A stretch of DNA of 63,524 nt from Caldilineaceae bacterium. Its GTDB lineage: Bacteria; Chloroflexota; Anaerolineae; Caldilineales; Caldilineaceae. Positions 37,919 through 48,092 of this stretch are shown piece after piece. The DNA lies in assembly GCA_023384495.1 (NCBI GenBank), contig JAHDWG010000001.1:1-63524 (forward strand), read 5' to 3'. The notes beneath the pieces are model-generated. The model ran no database searches. It saw nothing but the letters and a program-made list of their open reading frames with translations, and was not told the DNA's origin. Both the position numbers and the translations under genes were made by a program. Position 1 is the stretch's first letter; each line of letters starts with the position of its first letter.

Positions 37919-38764
37919 CTATGCCGGGCGCGGCGGGTTGGCCCAGTGACCATCGACATCGCGCCCGCTGACGAGCACCCCCTCCTTCCACCATCCAAAG
38001 GTTGGGTCGCTACGCACTTCTGCGGCGCAATAGCGCAGCGTCAGCCCACAGCGGCGGCGCGCTGAATGGTTTGCCTCTGAGCCATGCAACAATAGATCGC
38101 TGTGCAATGAAATCTCCCCGGCCTTTAGTTCGTCGTAGACCACCTCTCCGTATTGCTCAGGGTTTTCAACTGTCTGGTTGAGGACACTGTTCTCGGCATC
38201 CTCGCTGAGTCGGTAGGTCAAATGTCCCAAATGGTGTGAGCCAGCAATAAACTTCATGCAGGCGTTTTCGCGGTCGGCGTCGTCGATGGCCAGCCACACG
38301 GTCACCGTCTTCGAGGGAGTGAGCGGCCAAAAACTGGCGTCTTGGTGCCACGAAACGACTTTGGCGTCGTGGGGCAGCTTGCAAAAGTAGTGGGCGCCCC
38401 AACCGATGACATCGTCGCCAAGGATATCTTTCACCACCCTCACGATGCGCGGATGCGTGAGCAGATCATAGACCGGGCCGTAGCGCATGTGCGCCGAGAT
38501 GATCGAATAGCTCGTGCCCCCGGCGGCCAACGTTTGCGCCAGAATCTCATCGAGGAACGTGCGGTGAATGACCATTTCGTCGGCATCGAAAATGGGGATC
38601 CCCTTGACGTAGCCATGACGGTTGTAATCAGCCACCTGGGCCGGCGCGAGCACTTGTGGGTTGGCGACGGTGCTGGGGTGAAACTGGAGCCGACGCTCCA
38701 ACTGAGTCAATTCATCGGGGTTTGGTATGTGTTTGAGCTTGATCGGTTCGTAGGCTGATTGCAT
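37919..38764 (-). CDS. Phytanoyl-CoA dioxygenase (PhyH) family protein
   Basis: 281 residues. The iron-binding H-x-D is in SWHQDASFW, and the distal His in LLLHGSEANHS; a basic residue that would hold 2-oxoglutarate follows (RRRCGLTLRYC). Family members hydroxylate diverse small molecules. The N-terminal part reads NRHGYVKGIPIFDADE, the usual start of the fold. AAGGAG lies 11 bases before the ATG. A good promoter lies at 38808-38836. Confidence 0.9.
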   Translation of the reverse strand: MQSAYEPIKLKHIPNPDELTQLERRLQFHPSTVANPQVLAPAQVADYNRHGYVKGIPIFDADEMVIHRTFLDEILAQTLAAGGTSYSIISAHMRYGPVYDLLTHPRIVRVVKDILGDDVIGWGAHYFCKLPHDAKVVSWHQDASFWPLTPSKTVTVWLAIDDADRENACMKFIAGSHHLGHLTYRLSEDAENSVLNQTVENPEQYGEVVYDELKAGEISLHSDLLLHGSEANHSARRRCGLTLRYCAAEVRSDPTFGWWKEGVLVSGRDVDGHWANPPRPA

Positions 38765-39268
38765 GGCTTTTCTGGCTCCTTGTGGTGAACACTGGCCTAT
38801 TGCAACAATCTAAACGAAGCCTGGCAGGCGTGTCAAGTTGGGCCACATGAGCGCGATGCTACGTCATTTGTTCGGTGTGCGCCATATGGCATGGACAAAT
38901 AAATGAGAAAATATGCACTATAGATGCATCAAAATGATGCAAGAGCCCTGCGCCAAAGATTCTACGAGCCGCTATCAAAAGTCCAATCATATGCCGGATT
39001 GTATTTATGCAACTTTCCTGCTTAAATAGAGGGGCAATGGCTTACAGAAAACCATGGAAGCCGTAAGGTATTCGACGGTTCACACTCCTACATCCTCTCC
39101 GCATCATCCGACAGATAGCTGTTTGTTGTAATTTTTTCCTTGTCGGCAGCCTCTGTTGGGGATTGAAGTCACAAACTGAGTCATTTCCATGCATCTGATC
39201 GGCCTCTTGTGACACTTTATTCGTACACATGATGTGAAGTCATCTGACAGTTGTGAGGTAACGTAGAT
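38765..39268. other. AT-rich divergent intergenic region
   Basis: 504 bp between the minus-strand PhyH gene and plus-strand rarD. It holds the PhyH promoter and a TGCATC/GATGCA dyad near 38934. No gene or recognisable RNA is seen; a plus-strand promoter for rarD was not found with confidence. Confidence 0.45.
38808..38836 (-). promoter_or_regulatory. Sigma-70-type promoter of the PhyH gene
   Basis: On the minus strand: TTGACA (38836-38831), a 17-bp spacer, TTAGAT (38813-38808). The -35 is a perfect consensus. The transcript would start about 40 bases before the ATG. Confidence 0.65.
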
Positions 39269-40159
39269 ATGCGAAAAGGCGTCCTATATGCACTTGGCTC
39301 CTATATTTTGTGGGGATTTCTGCCGCTCTACATGAAAGCGTTGACCAGCGCTGGGCCGCTGGAAATTCTGGCCCATCGCGTCATCTGGTCGCTCTTGTTG
39401 TTAGGGTTGGCGCTCACGGTGACACGCAATTGGGTTTGGCTGGGGGAAGTGATGCGTAACCCGCGGGTTGTGCTCATGTTTGGCGTCACTGCGCTCTTGC
39501 TGTCGATCAATTGGCTCACCTATATTTGGTCTGTGGTGCATAATTATGTGATCGATGGCACGCTCGGCTACTTTATGACCCCGCTGGTCAACGTGTTGTT
39601 TGGCGTGATCTTCTTGCACGAACGGTTGCGACCGGGTCAGACAATGGCGCTCGTGCTGGCTGCGCTCGGCGTGGTTTATCTAACGGCTACGGCTGGGGTG
39701 TTGCCATGGATCGGGCTGACACTGGCCTTTTCGTTCAGTGGTTATGCTCTCCTGCGCAAGATTGCCGACCTCGATTCGATGCGCGGCTTGACGCTGGAAA
39801 CGCTCTTCCTTGCAGCGCCCGGATTGGTCTATGTGGGCTATCTGGAGCTAGGTGGGGATGGTCACTTTGGGCATGGCGATGTACGAACAACTCTGCTCCT
39901 CGCCGGCGCCGGCATCATTACGGCGGTGCCCCTGCTGCTCTTTGCCGCGGGCGCCCGGCGAATCCCGCTGGCAACCTTGGGAGTCCTACAGTACATAGCC
40001 CCTACGATTCAATTTCTCATTGCAGTGTTGCTGTTCGGTGAAGCGTTGACACCCGTACGACTGGTCGGCTTCGGTTTCATCTGGTTTGCGCTAATCATCT
40101 ACGCGCTTGAGGGATTTTGGGAACGCCAACGCCGGGCGACATGGCAATATGCCGGCTAG
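39269..40159 (+). CDS. rarD: EamA family transporter RarD
   Basis: 296 residues with ten membrane helices. The RarD pattern is clear: MRKGVLYALGSYILWGFLPLY, LEILAHRVIWSLLLL, YIWSVVHNYVIDGTLGYFM and PLVNVLFGVIFLHERLRPGQ, ending with VLQYIAPTIQFLIAVLLFGE. RarD is a drug/metabolite-superfamily permease named for chloramphenicol sensitivity; its physiological substrate is unsettled. GTGAGGTAACG lies before the ATG. Confidence 0.93.
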   Translation: MRKGVLYALGSYILWGFLPLYMKALTSAGPLEILAHRVIWSLLLLGLALTVTRNWVWLGEVMRNPRVVLMFGVTALLLSINWLTYIWSVVHNYVIDGTLGYFMTPLVNVLFGVIFLHERLRPGQTMALVLAALGVVYLTATAGVLPWIGLTLAFSFSGYALLRKIADLDSMRGLTLETLFLAAPGLVYVGYLELGGDGHFGHGDVRTTLLLAGAGIITAVPLLLFAAGARRIPLATLGVLQYIAPTIQFLIAVLLFGEALTPVRLVGFGFIWFALIIYALEGFWERQRRATWQYAG

Positions 40160-40237
40160 CGCATCTTGAACAAAGTGATCTTGCAACCCGACAGGTGGTG
40201 TAAGCACGAATCGTCAAACAACTGGGTTGGTAAAAAG

Positions 40238-40388
40238 CCCTAGTACATGATGGCGTAAATGGCGTAAATAATGAGATAGTTGTAATAGCGACTTCAGTCG
40301 CTGGTGTCGGCAGGAAAGCGACTAAAGTCGCTACTACGAACACTTCCGTTACTTGCGCCGCTGTGCCCTAGTACACGACGGCGTAAGT
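40238..40388. repeat. Direct-repeat-flanked element with two palindromes
   Basis: A 23-base repeat (CCCTAGTACAYGAYGGCGTAA-like) occurs at 40238-40260 and 40366-40388. Between them lie two palindromes, AGCGACTTCAGTCGCT (40287-40302) and AGCGACTAAAGTCGCT (40317-40332). This looks like a small non-coding mobile repeat or a decayed one. Confidence 0.6.
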
Positions 40389-40401
40389 GAGCCCACAGTT
40401 G

Positions 40402-40474
40402 CGACGATGGATGATAGACGAAGGCGCATGTCCATGGTCCATTGTCTATCGTCTATCGTCCATCGTCTATCGTC
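40402..40474. repeat. CGTCTATCGTC-type low-complexity dyad
   Basis: A run of variants of GTCTATCGTC and CCATCGTC on one side and GATGGATGATAGACGA on the other form a dyad. Such short-motif repeats occur in gaps between genes in many large environmental genomes. No coding role is seen. Confidence 0.5.
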
Positions 40475-40521
40475 AGAGACGGGACGTTGGCCGCAAATGT
40501 GCTATGCGAATGGCGCGTTGG

Positions 40522-40550
40522 TTGACCGCCAAACGTTTGCCGTATACAAT
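40522..40550 (+). promoter_or_regulatory. Sigma-70-type promoter of the penicillin-binding protein gene
   Basis: TTGACC (40522-40527), 17-bp spacer, TACAAT (40545-40550). It places the transcript start near 40557, leaving a leader of about 39 bases before ATG 40596. This supports that ATG over earlier in-frame starts. Confidence 0.7.
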
Positions 40551-40595
40551 AGGGATAGCGCATGTGTCGTTTGGTTCTGCACCACTCCACAGCCT

Positions 40596-43400
40596 ATGCA
40601 ACTTCTATCCCTGTTCCCATTCCTGCGCTGGCGTCGACAGCATCCTACCGCGTGTCGAATCTTGCCCTTCGTTGTTGCCAGTGCGCTTTTTGTCAGCCTG
40701 CTGTCTCTCAGCAGTTGTAGCCAAGCTGAGCAGATGGTGGGCATGCGCCCCGCCTCGCGCCTGCCCGCTGTGGTCGAAGCCTATTTGCAAAAATATCAGT
40801 CCGGCCCGTTGCCTCGCCTGTTTCAGACCACCTATGTGTACGACCGCAACGGTGTGCAACTGGCCGAACTCTTTGAGGAAGGGCGCCGCATCTGGATCGG
40901 CCTCGAACGCATCTCCCCCCACCTGCTCAGCGCCACCGTGGCGACCGAGGATGTCACCTTCTATACCAATCTCGGCATTGATCCGTTCCGGATCGCAGCG
41001 GCGGCCGTAGCCAATTCGTCAGAAGGGCGCATTGTCTCTGGCGCCAGCACCATCACGATGCAGCTCGCGCGCAACCTCTTCTTGGGGCCAGACCAGCGCT
41101 ATGACGCCTCCATGGATCGCAAATTGCTGGAGGCAGGCCTTGCCCAAGAACTTACCTCGCTTTACACCAAAGACGAGATTCTGGAGATGTATCTCAACCT
41201 CCTGAATTATGGAAACCTGGCCTATGGGCCGGAAGCCGCAGCGCAAGTCTATTTTGGCAAGCATGCCCGTGACCTGACGCGGGCCGAAGCGACCTTTCTG
41301 GCCGGCATCCCCCAGCGCCCGGCAACGCTTGATCCGTTTACCAATTTTTCGGCAGTAAAGCAGCGCCAGGGCGTTGTACTTGATCTGATGGTGCGTCACA
41401 ATGTGCTTGCCAAGCGCGAGGCCGACGCTATTTTCCGCGAGCCCCTCACCCTGCAACGCAATGTCGAGCCGCCCCCCAACCTGGCGCCTCACTTCGTCCA
41501 GTATGTGATCGATGTGCTTGACGCCCAGCTTGGCCCCGGCTACACGAGACGTTCTGGCTTCAATCTCTTTACCACGCTTGACCTACGCATACAGACATTG
41601 GCGCAAGACCTGGTGGCTGAACGAGTGGCCCAGGGCCGCGAGCGATACAATATGAACAATGCTGCACTGGTGGCGCTCCGCCCGGGAAGCGCCGAAGTGC
41701 TGGCTATGGTGGGGAGCGCCGATTTTGACGATGCCTCCATCGGTGGGCAGGTCAATGTGGCGCTTATGCCGCGCCAACCGGGCAGCGCACTCAAACCAGT
41801 GCTCTACGCCACCGCGTTCGATGGGCTGTTCCTCAGCCCTGCATCCGCCATGTGGGATCTGCCCGTGGCCTATGACATGGGCGGCAGCCAGTTCTATCGC
41901 CCCCAGAACTACGACAATCGTTTCCGCGGGTTGGTGACGGCGCGGGCAGCGCTGGCCAACAGCTACAATGTGCCTGCCGTCCGCCTCCTTGACGCGCTGG
42001 GCATGCGACGGGCGCTAGAGGGGGCTGCGGCGCTGGGCGTTCGTAGCCTAACTCAATCACCCAGCCATTATAATTTGACGTTGGCGTTGGGCGGTCATGA
42101 AGTCACTCTGATGGATCTGGTGACCGCCTACCACACCATTGCCAACGGGGGACGCTATCTCCCTCCACAAGTTGTGCAGACATTTCTGGACAGCCAGAAT
42201 CGCCTTATCCACCCGCTGGCAAACCCAGAGCCGCTCCAGGCTATCTCTTCAGGGGCCGCCTTTCTGGTAACCGACATCCTCAGCGACAACGCTGCCCGCA
42301 CCCCGATGTTTGGCGCCAATAGCCCGCTGCGCCTTAGCCGGCCCGCCGCCGCGAAAACGGGGACCACCACCAGTTTTCGCGACAATTGGACGATTGGCTA
42401 CACGCGCCACCTCTTGGTCGGTGTCTGGGTGGGCAACAGCGATGGGCGCCCCATGCGCGACGCCACTGGCATCAGCGGCGCGGCGCCCATGTGGCAGACG
42501 TTTATGGAAGCCGTGATCAACGAGCCGGAATTTCTCAAGACGCTTGGCGTTCCCGATGATGACCCGGCGGCGTGGGCGTTTTCTCCACCGCCCGATGTCG
42601 TGCTGCATTCCGAATGTCCACTGAACCTCACTTGTCGCAGCGGCGGTGAATACTTTACGGCCGCGTGGATGGACGCCGCCGGCGCGGATGGCCCCCTGGC
42701 GGACATGTTTGTCACCGAGGCGACGCTGCCGGTTCATGCCGACCGCGCCGGCAATCCGTGGGGGCCTGTCTATTGTGGCCACCCCGACGGACAAGCGCGG
42801 CGGCTTTTCCGGCTGGCCGATATTCATGGCCTGGCCGCTCCCGAAGCGCCGCCCCAATCCACAGTATCTGAGCGCCCCCATGTGCTGCAAGCGCCGGCTG
42901 CCATCAACACGGCGGCGGTGACGCGCGCCGACGGCGATCGGCTCGTCGTCTTTTACTACCCCGATCAAGAGCTGGAACGGATGCGGCGGATTCAGTGGGC
43001 GCGCAACCGAGGGTTGGCCGTCAATGTGGGCCCGTGCAGCAGCCTCGCCTATTACTCGGTTCAGAGCGGCGAATACTGGACCCTGTTGGCCCGCCGTTTT
43101 GGGCTAACTGTCGGTGAACTTCAAGCAGCCAATCCTCATGTCATGCGGAATGAAGGGATCTTGCGCCCCAACGACCGCCTGCTTGTGCCCAGCGGCATTG
43201 CGATTGAGGTGGGTGGCGAGGGTGAATATTACACCGTTCAACCGGGCGACTCATGGGCGCGCATTGCCACCGAGTTTGGCCTGCCGTTGCGTCTGTTACA
43301 GACCGTGAACGCCGAGATTGTGCGCCCTGCCTTTTTGCTCAGGCCAGGCGACCGCATGTTCATTCCCCACACCGAACAGATTGCCTCCCTGCTTCAGTAA
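40596..43400 (+). CDS. Class A penicillin-binding protein with C-terminal LysM domains
   Basis: 934 residues. An N-terminal membrane helix (about 20-45) ends in LSSC, possibly a lipobox. The GT51 transglycosylase has the catalytic Glu118 in VATEDVTFYTNLGID, where the usual His after FYx is Asn; STITMQLARNLFL follows. The transpeptidase has SxxK (Ser397, GSALKP), SYN (456) and KTGT (587). Two LysM domains (about 819-868 and 878-925) would bind the wall. It polymerises and cross-links peptidoglycan. Confidence 0.93.
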   Translation: MQLLSLFPFLRWRRQHPTACRILPFVVASALFVSLLSLSSCSQAEQMVGMRPASRLPAVVEAYLQKYQSGPLPRLFQTTYVYDRNGVQLAELFEEGRRIWIGLERISPHLLSATVATEDVTFYTNLGIDPFRIAAAAVANSSEGRIVSGASTITMQLARNLFLGPDQRYDASMDRKLLEAGLAQELTSLYTKDEILEMYLNLLNYGNLAYGPEAAAQVYFGKHARDLTRAEATFLAGIPQRPATLDPFTNFSAVKQRQGVVLDLMVRHNVLAKREADAIFREPLTLQRNVEPPPNLAPHFVQYVIDVLDAQLGPGYTRRSGFNLFTTLDLRIQTLAQDLVAERVAQGRERYNMNNAALVALRPGSAEVLAMVGSADFDDASIGGQVNVALMPRQPGSALKPVLYATAFDGLFLSPASAMWDLPVAYDMGGSQFYRPQNYDNRFRGLVTARAALANSYNVPAVRLLDALGMRRALEGAAALGVRSLTQSPSHYNLTLALGGHEVTLMDLVTAYHTIANGGRYLPPQVVQTFLDSQNRLIHPLANPEPLQAISSGAAFLVTDILSDNAARTPMFGANSPLRLSRPAAAKTGTTTSFRDNWTIGYTRHLLVGVWVGNSDGRPMRDATGISGAAPMWQTFMEAVINEPEFLKTLGVPDDDPAAWAFSPPPDVVLHSECPLNLTCRSGGEYFTAAWMDAAGADGPLADMFVTEATLPVHADRAGNPWGPVYCGHPDGQARRLFRLADIHGLAAPEAPPQSTVSERPHVLQAPAAINTAAVTRADGDRLVVFYYPDQELERMRRIQWARNRGLAVNVGPCSSLAYYSVQSGEYWTLLARRFGLTVGELQAANPHVMRNEGILRPNDRLLVPSGIAIEVGGEGEYYTVQPGDSWARIATEFGLPLRLLQTVNAEIVRPAFLLRPGDRMFIPHTEQIASLLQ

Positions 43401-43453
43401 TGACGCTTCAGTAGTGACTCGAAAGGTGGGCCAACAACCGGCGCGTAGGGCGA

Positions 43454-44542
43454 TTAGCGTAGCAAATGACTCGACTCCACCGGCATGCGCGGGGGGATCA
43501 GCAGATAGCTGAGCAGCCAACCGCCCAGCCCCGCCAGCATGACCGCGCCACTCAGCAAAGGGACTGACCAGTTGCTGCCCTCGGTGAGCAGCAGCGCCAC
43601 GACATAGCCGCCAATATAGAGCACAGGCGCAATCAAGGCGAAGACCCGCCATCCGCCTGTATTGCGGATCGACGGTTGTAGGCGCATGCGCAGACGGTCT
43701 ATCACCACAATGGCGCCGAGCATGATCAGATATTGGTAGATGGTGTACGTATGATGATAGTTTACAACCGTCATCGCGGTGAGGTTGGCGCCCCACACCA
43801 ACGTCAGGCTGCCCGGCGGCAATGCCCAACGCCGCATGACCAACAGTGTCGGCCCCATCAGCAGTGATGTCGTCACCAACATGCCCAACACGCCGGCCAT
43901 CTGGCCGATGTCGCGATCAAATTCTCGATGGGTGGCCCCGGCGATGTTGAATGTAATCGGGTGTGCGTACATCATGATGAAAGTAAACGATGAGATCAGC
44001 GCCGCCAATGAAAACAGCGCCGCGCCCAAAGTGCGCCAGGTAGGGCGGCGCCCAATGCGCTGCCAGGCGGCGCGCAGGGGGCCACTCACAATCAGGGCGA
44101 GGCCAATGATCAGCGCCAAATGCGTGGGGCTAAGCAGCGCCTCTAGATCTTCCTCCACACCAAAAATCTCATGCCAGATCAGATCGCCAAGACCACCCGC
44201 GGTGAAGATCACCACCCCCACCCATGAGAGCGCATAGCCCGCCGGGGTCGCCCGTTGCCACGGGTATCCCCGCATCCGGTTGATGAGCACGGTGAACACC
44301 ATTAACAGTACAATCAGCCCAAACCCGGCGTAGAAAAAGGCATGCCAGGGCGTGAAAAAGCTCTCGTCCACCCGGCCATGATTGTGCGCCCAACCATCCA
44401 GATAAAGACCGCTGACAAAGAGCACATTGAGCACAACGGCTACCCAGTCAAACGCCAGCCCTCCAATCGCGCGCGGCACTGCCCGCGGGGCGGTTGCGCC
44501 ATACATTCGGCCTGTTACATTTGTATCCGCTGTATCTGCCAA
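43454..44542 (-). CDS. Polytopic membrane protein of unknown function
   Basis: 362 residues with nine or so membrane helices. WHAFFYAGFGLIVLLMVF, DLIWHEIFGVEEDLEALLSP and NYHHTYTIYQYLIML are its most distinctive parts, with several His and acidic residues inside or near membrane spans (WHEIFG, YHHTY). No known family was recognised. The start is a TTG at 44542 with GGAG upstream; ATG 44506 is also in frame. It is convergent with the penicillin-binding protein. Confidence 0.7.
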   Translation of the reverse strand: MADTADTNVTGRMYGATAPRAVPRAIGGLAFDWVAVVLNVLFVSGLYLDGWAHNHGRVDESFFTPWHAFFYAGFGLIVLLMVFTVLINRMRGYPWQRATPAGYALSWVGVVIFTAGGLGDLIWHEIFGVEEDLEALLSPTHLALIIGLALIVSGPLRAAWQRIGRRPTWRTLGAALFSLAALISSFTFIMMYAHPITFNIAGATHREFDRDIGQMAGVLGMLVTTSLLMGPTLLVMRRWALPPGSLTLVWGANLTAMTVVNYHHTYTIYQYLIMLGAIVVIDRLRMRLQPSIRNTGGWRVFALIAPVLYIGGYVVALLLTEGSNWSVPLLSGAVMLAGLGGWLLSYLLIPPRMPVESSHLLR

Positions 44543-44741
44543 AGCTCTTGCGCTCCATTCACCTCGGATTGATCGTTGAGGATGATCGTTGGGGTCGGTC
44601 TTTGGCGCCCCAAAGTCAGGGCGTCGACACTCACCATTGTCGCGCCGGATCGTTTATTCCGCGTTGATCCAGACTGGGTTATTACACAGTAAATACAGCG
44701 TAAACAAAGTTTCTGGATATTTGCAGCGTAACCCGTGGACG

Positions 44742-44788
44742 TAGCGGCGGTTTCCATACCGCCGGTTCGTCACCGGAAACCGCCGCTA
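44742..44788. repeat. 14-bp perfect inverted repeat
   Basis: TAGCGGCGGTTTCC (44742-44755) pairs with GGAAACCGCCGCTA (44775-44788), spacer 19 bases. Its resemblance to GCGGTTTCC-type dyads in repeated elements suggests a dispersed non-coding repeat rather than an operator. Confidence 0.55.
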
Positions 44789-44933
44789 GATCTCTCGATT
44801 ATTTATACGGAATCCGATGGATTACAGTTGCGCTGACAACCTGGATCCATCGCCGGAGCGATTCAAACGGGTTCTCCAACCCACATCTCTATAACGTTTG
44901 ATGAGCACATTCGGTTCACAAGTGACTGTGTCC

Positions 44934-44963
44934 TTCACAAAAGAATCGGACATACGTTAAGAT
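44934..44963 (+). promoter_or_regulatory. Possible promoter of the kinase-M23-aminotransferase gene
   Basis: TTCACA (44934-44939), 18-bp spacer, TAAGAT (44958-44963), 43 bases before ATG 45007. Both boxes deviate from consensus. Confidence 0.35.
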
Positions 44964-45006
44964 AGAGTTATCCAATCGGATAGGAACCACACATTTGGGA
45001 GCCCTC

Positions 45007-48000
45007 ATGTCACATGTCCAACGCTCGCCCCGCTTTACGGTCGAAGACGCCATCCGCGTCGCGGCGGAATGGTATGGCCTACCGGTGACCGCCCGCCCAT
45101 TGCCCAGCGAGCGCGACCAGAATTTCCATCTGACCACCACGACTGGTGAGGCATATGTGCTCAAGATCGCCGGGGCTGACGAAGAGTGCGCTGTGCTTGA
45201 CCTGCAAAACAGGGCGCTCGCACATCTGCACGCCGCAGACAGCCGGTTTGCCCCGTTGCAGCTTCAGCAGACGTTGATGGGCGAATCAATGTTCCACATT
45301 CCAGCCGCCGATGGCACCAAGCACCACGCGCGGCTGTTGCGTTACGTGCCGGGCAAACCATTGGCGGATGCCAAACCCCATACGCCCGCGTTGTTGCGCA
45401 GCCTGGGCGCCTATCTGGGTATCATGGATCGCGCCCTGGCCACCTTCACGCACCCCGCCGCAGACCGCACGCTGCAATGGGACCTGCGGCGCGCGCCCGA
45501 GGTGATCCGCCGCCACTTGGGCGAGATCGCCGACCCAACCCGACGCGCCTGGGTTGCGGCCTGGCTGGACGAATTTGATGGCGAAACGGCCCCGCGCCTC
45601 TCCAGCCTGCGCACCAGCATCATCCACAACGATGGCAACGATTACAACGTGATTGTCGCGCCGGCCACTCTGCAGGGGCCAGTCGAGCCAACCATTGCGG
45701 GCGTGATCGATTTTGGCGACATGGTCCATAGTTACACCGTGGCCGAGCCAGCCATCGCCGCAGCCTACGCCATGCTCCACAAGGCGGACCCATTGACGGC
45801 GGCGGCTCATCTCATCGCCGGCTACCACGCCGAATACCCGCTCACCGAGGACGAACTGGCCCTGATATACCCGTTGATCCGCATGCGCCTCTGCGCCAGC
45901 GTCTGCCTGGCCGCCCATCAACAGCGCCAACAGCCAGAGAACCGCTATCTCTCGATCAGCGAGCAGCCGGCCTGGGCGCTGATCGAGCGGCTGCGCAACG
46001 CGCCCCCCAACCTGGCGCACTATCTGTTTCGTCAGGCGTGTGGGCGCCCCCCCTGCCCGGCGACGCCGGCGATTGTCACCTGGCTCGAGCAGAACGCCGG
46101 CGCGTTCCGCAGCGTGGTCACACCCGACCTCCGCGGTGCGGCGCTCTGCCCCTTCGACCTGAGCGTGGGTAGCCCTTTGCTTGCCGAACGCCCGGGGTGG
46201 GGCGCCGCCGAGTTAAACGCGCGCCTGGCCGCCGAGATAGCGGATGCCGGCGCGGCGGTGGGTATTGGCCGCTACAACGAAGCGCGGCTGCTCTACACGG
46301 GCCAACAGTTTGACGCAATCACCGAAGAGCTGCCCGAACGGCGCACGATTCACCTGGGCGTTGACCTCTTCCTTCCGCCAGGCAGCCCCGTCTTTGCGCC
46401 GCTGGCTGGGGTGGTCTACGCAGTAGCGAACAACAAGACGCACCAGGATTACGGCCCCGTCATCCTCTTGGAGCACAGCGCAGCCGATCAACCCGACGGC
46501 GCGCCCGCCATTCGTTTCTTCACGCTCTACGGCCATCTGAGCCGGGAATCGTTGGCGGGCCTCTATCCGGGCAAACGAGTGGGGCCGGGTGAACAGATTG
46601 GCGCGATTGGCAAGTCCGCCTCCAATGGTGGCTGGCCGCCCCACCTGCACTTTCAGATCATCACCGACCTGCTGGGCATGGACGCAGACTTCCCCGGTGT
46701 GGCCGCGCCCAGCCAGCGCGAGCTTTGGCTGAGCCTCAGCCCCGATCCCAACCTGATCCTTCAAATGCCGGCGGCAGTTTTGTCGCCACCTGGGCGCAAC
46801 GCAGATGAGTTGCTGGCGGCGCGCGGCCAGCGGATTGGGCGCAGCCTGAGCATATCCTATCGCAAACCGCTCAAGATTGTGCGCGGGCAGCGTCAGTTTC
46901 TTTATGATGACGAAGGCCGCGCCTATTTGGATGTCGTCAACAATGTCTGTCACGTCGGCCATTGCCACCCACATGTCGTTCGGGCGGGGCAGGCGCAGAT
47001 GGCCGTGCTCAACACCAATACGCGCTACCTACACGACAACCTGGTGGAATACGCCGAGCGATTGACGGCCACACTGCCTGCGCCGCTCTCGGTCTGCTTC
47101 TTTGTCAATTCGGGCAGCGAGGCCAACGATCTGGCGCTGCGCATGGCGCGCGTCTACACTGGCCAGACCGACACTATCTGCCTTGATGTGGCCTATCACG
47201 GCAATCTGAGCTCGCTCATCGACATCAGCCCCTACAAGCATGACGGCCCCGGCGGCCGCGGCGCGCCGCCCACCACCCATGTCGCGCTCATGCCCGACCC
47301 CTATCGCGGCCCCTATCGCGGGATGGAGACGGGCGCGGCCTATGCCCGCCATGTTGCCGAACAGGTGGCCCAGGTCGAGGCGCAAGGGCGGGGCGTGGCC
47401 GCCTTTATCGCCGAATCGCTGCTCGGGTGCGGCGGCCAGATCGTGCTACCCGACGGCTATCTGGCCGAGGCGTACCGGCATGTGCGCGCGGCCGGCGGCG
47501 TCTGCATTGCCGATGAGGTTCAGGTGGGCTTTGGCCGGGTGGGGACGCACTTCTGGGGCTTTGAGACACAGGGGGTGATCCCCGACATTGTGACGCTGGG
47601 CAAGCCGATTGGCAACGGGCACCCGCTGGGCGCGGTGGTCACCACGCCGGCGATTGCCGACGCCTTTGCCAACGGCATGGAATACTTCAACACCTTTGGC
47701 GGCAACCCAGTTTCGTGTGCGATTGGCATGGCCGTGCTGGAGGTGATCGAGCGCGAGGGGTTGCAGGCGCATGCGCTGCGCACCGGCAAGCGGCTGATGG
47801 AGGGGCTGCGCGGGCTAATGGCGCGCCATCGGCTGATTGGGGATGTGCGCGGGTTGGGGCTTTTCATCGGCGCCGAGTTGGTGGTGGATCGCGAGACCCG
47901 GGCGCCCGCGGGGAAAGCCGCCGCCTATGTCGCCGACCGCATGCGCGGCCACGGCATCCTCATCAGCACCGACGGGCCAGATCACAATGTGCTCAAGCTA

Positions 48001-48087
48001 AAGCCGCCGCTGCCCTTTGACGCCGCCGACGCCGACCGCCTGGTGGCCACGCTCGACCAGGTGTTGGCCGAAGATGCAGTGCGGTGA
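45007..48087 (+). CDS. Fusion: APH-type kinase, M23 peptidase domain, class III PLP enzyme
   Basis: 1026 residues in one uninterrupted frame; GGGAG lies 6 bases before the ATG. Residues about 1-360 are an aminoglycoside-phosphotransferase-like kinase with HNDGNDYN (His207, Asp209) and IDFGDM (Asp238). Residues about 440-570 are an M23 domain with HLGVD (His449) and HLHF (546). Residues about 600-1026 are a class III aminotransferase fold with [25 protein letters not shown] and Lys866 in GKPIGNGHP. In animals a hydroxylysine kinase and a phospholyase of these two folds act in sequence, so kinase then phospholyase is the inferred reaction pair. The role of the M23 domain is unknown. Confidence 0.85.
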   Translation: MSHVQRSPRFTVEDAIRVAAEWYGLPVTARPLPSERDQNFHLTTTTGEAYVLKIAGADEECAVLDLQNRALAHLHAADSRFAPLQLQQTLMGESMFHIPAADGTKHHARLLRYVPGKPLADAKPHTPALLRSLGAYLGIMDRALATFTHPAADRTLQWDLRRAPEVIRRHLGEIADPTRRAWVAAWLDEFDGETAPRLSSLRTSIIHNDGNDYNVIVAPATLQGPVEPTIAGVIDFGDMVHSYTVAEPAIAAAYAMLHKADPLTAAAHLIAGYHAEYPLTEDELALIYPLIRMRLCASVCLAAHQQRQQPENRYLSISEQPAWALIERLRNAPPNLAHYLFRQACGRPPCPATPAIVTWLEQNAGAFRSVVTPDLRGAALCPFDLSVGSPLLAERPGWGAAELNARLAAEIADAGAAVGIGRYNEARLLYTGQQFDAITEELPERRTIHLGVDLFLPPGSPVFAPLAGVVYAVANNKTHQDYGPVILLEHSAADQPDGAPAIRFFTLYGHLSRESLAGLYPGKRVGPGEQIGAIGKSASNGGWPPHLHFQIITDLLGMDADFPGVAAPSQRELWLSLSPDPNLILQMPAAVLSPPGRNADELLAARGQRIGRSLSISYRKPLKIVRGQRQFLYDDEGRAYLDVVNNVCHVGHCHPHVVRAGQAQMAVLNTNTRYLHDNLVEYAERLTATLPAPLSVCFFVNSGSEANDLALRMARVYTGQTDTICLDVAYHGNLSSLIDISPYKHDGPGGRGAPPTTHVALMPDPYRGPYRGMETGAAYARHVAEQVAQVEAQGRGVAAFIAESLLGCGGQIVLPDGYLAEAYRHVRAAGGVCIADEVQVGFGRVGTHFWGFETQGVIPDIVTLGKPIGNGHPLGAVVTTPAIADAFANGMEYFNTFGGNPVSCAIGMAVLEVIEREGLQAHALRTGKRLMEGLRGLMARHRLIGDVRGLGLFIGAELVVDRETRAPAGKAAAYVADRMRGHGILISTDGPDHNVLKLKPPLPFDAADADRLVATLDQVLAEDAVR

Positions 48088-48092
48088 GGGAA

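Larger units (their letters stand above)
44543..45006. other. Divergent intergenic region
   Basis: 464 bp. It holds a perfect 14-bp dyad (44742-44788) and a possible promoter (44934-44963). Nothing codes in either strand. Confidence 0.45.
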
